5,313 nucleotides of DNA, taken from positions 1 through 5,313 of the forward strand of contig CALAKE010000601.1 of the NCBI GenBank assembly GCA_937922775.1. The letters are read 5' to 3'. This DNA comes from an uncultured bacterium (GTDB lineage: Bacteria; Acidobacteriota; UBA890). The position numbers and the translations under genes are program-made. The notes under the pieces are model-generated. The model had not been told where the DNA came from. It did not search any database and worked only from the letters and a program-made list of their open reading frames with translations. This document shows, one piece after another, positions 4,886 through 5,313 of the stretch. The stretch's first letter is position 1. Each line of letters starts with the position of its first letter.

Positions 4886-5313
4886 TCGATGAGCCGAATT
4901 GCTCGAGCTGTTCTCGGCGCCCGATGACGATCAGGCTGTCACCCGCGGTGATGATGTCGTCGGGCCCCGGATTGAACGAAACGTCGCCACCGGGCGACTG
5001 GAACGCCATAACCATAACTCCGAACTTCCGTCGCAGGCGAGATTCCTTGAGCGTCACGCCCGCGTAGGGGGAATCTTCGGAGATCTCGATGGTAGCCGGC
5101 AGGGAGGATCTAAGGAGTTTAAGGACTTCTTTGAGAATAAGGCTTAACCGGAGAGGTGTGCGCATTTGTTCTCTCTGCCGGCTGAAGGCAAGAATTTGTT
5201 TCACCAGGTCTCTGGCGCGCTCACCCGATTTGAATATCTGTTTCATATTATGCTGCAGGGGGCTATCAGGTGGTAGATCCGACATAGCCATTTCGGTGTG
5301 AATCATGATAGGG
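4881..5313 (-). CDS. Histidine-kinase fragment fused to a TrkA_C (RCK_C) domain, 5'-partial
   Basis: The frame is open to the right edge, so the ATG at 5304-5306 is not a credible start: the two codons before it (Pro-Ile) continue a typical NNIL-x-PIM-type kinase helix. Counting from that Met, residues 1-75 match the HisKA dimerisation region of PAS/hybrid sensor kinases (LPPDSPLQHNMKQI, SGERARDLVKQILAFSRQ at 27-44, then LRSSLPATIEI). The phosphoacceptor His would lie about ten residues off-window. Instead of the expected ATPase domain, residues about 76-137 are a complete TrkA_C domain: EDSPYAGVTLKESRLRRKFG (77-96), GGDVSFNPGPDDIITAGDSL (106-125) and IVIGRREQLEQF. TrkA_C modules are ligand-binding regulatory domains of K+ channels and transporters (some bind c-di-AMP). 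G+C is about 49% in the kinase half and 62% in the TrkA_C half by hand count. Either a real fusion lacking a catalytic domain, a deletion product, or a chimeric join. Confidence 0.8.
   Translation of the reverse strand, partial: PIMIHTEMAMSDLPPDSPLQHNMKQIFKSGERARDLVKQILAFSRQREQMRTPLRLSLILKEVLKLLRSSLPATIEISEDSPYAGVTLKESRLRRKFGVMVMAFQSPGGDVSFNPGPDDIITAGDSLIVIGRREQLEQFGSST

Noticed and set aside
5304..5306. Treating the ATG at 5306 as the true start of the kinase/TrkA_C protein
   Set aside because: The frame stays open to the window edge and the visible upstream codons continue the conserved kinase helix. A protein starting here would lack the phosphoacceptor His, and no ribosome binding site is visible in the seven bases available.

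Overview
The window is about 60% G+C and looks like bacterial chromosome from a Gram-negative organism. The main evidence is a multi-spanning O-antigen ligase/polymerase-type protein together with ordinary housekeeping-type genes, and no phage, insertion-sequence, CRISPR, tRNA or rRNA signal. I cannot fix the phylum from sequence alone. The flavour of the proteins (the FEYNFSDSEV tail of the ligase, the hybrid-kinase style of the fragment at the right edge) is compatible with Acidobacteriota, Myxococcota or Desulfobacterota-like lineages, but that is inference from memory.

Layout, left to right. Bases 1-186 hold the edge of an unresolved neighbour: probably the 3' end of a plus-strand gene stopping at 77, with a competing minus-strand start at 34, plus a weak stem-loop. 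Bases 187-1478 (minus) are a two-gene translationally coupled unit: a 97-residue acylphosphatase followed, with a 4-base GTGA overlap, by a DUF72 (YecE-like) TIM-barrel protein. A divergent intergenic region (1479-1621) separates it from a plus-strand O-antigen ligase family membrane protein (1622-2926). The only start codon of that gene that sits correctly behind a strong Shine-Dalgarno is ATT. The ligase gene ends tail-to-tail on a minus-strand HD-domain metal-dependent phosphohydrolase (2923-3489), the two stop codons sharing the palindrome CTAG.

Right of this, a strong intrinsic terminator (3531-3568, minus strand) closes a 375-residue single-pass membrane-anchored protein of unknown function (3610-4737), which has its own sigma70-like promoter (4810-4839). 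The rightmost gene (4881 to the window edge, minus) is the oddity. Its N-terminal half is the dimerisation/phosphotransfer helix region of a histidine kinase and its C-terminal half is a complete TrkA_C (RCK_C) domain, with no ATPase domain between them. The G+C content steps from about 49% in the kinase half to about 62% in the TrkA_C half, exactly at the protein join.

No single pathway links all genes. Acylphosphatase/DUF72 is one cotranscribed pair. The ligase stands alone as an envelope-glycan gene. The HD protein and the 375-residue protein are separately bounded transcription units. The kinase/TrkA_C join is the place most worth checking, both as a possible new signalling architecture and as a possible assembly or cloning chimera.
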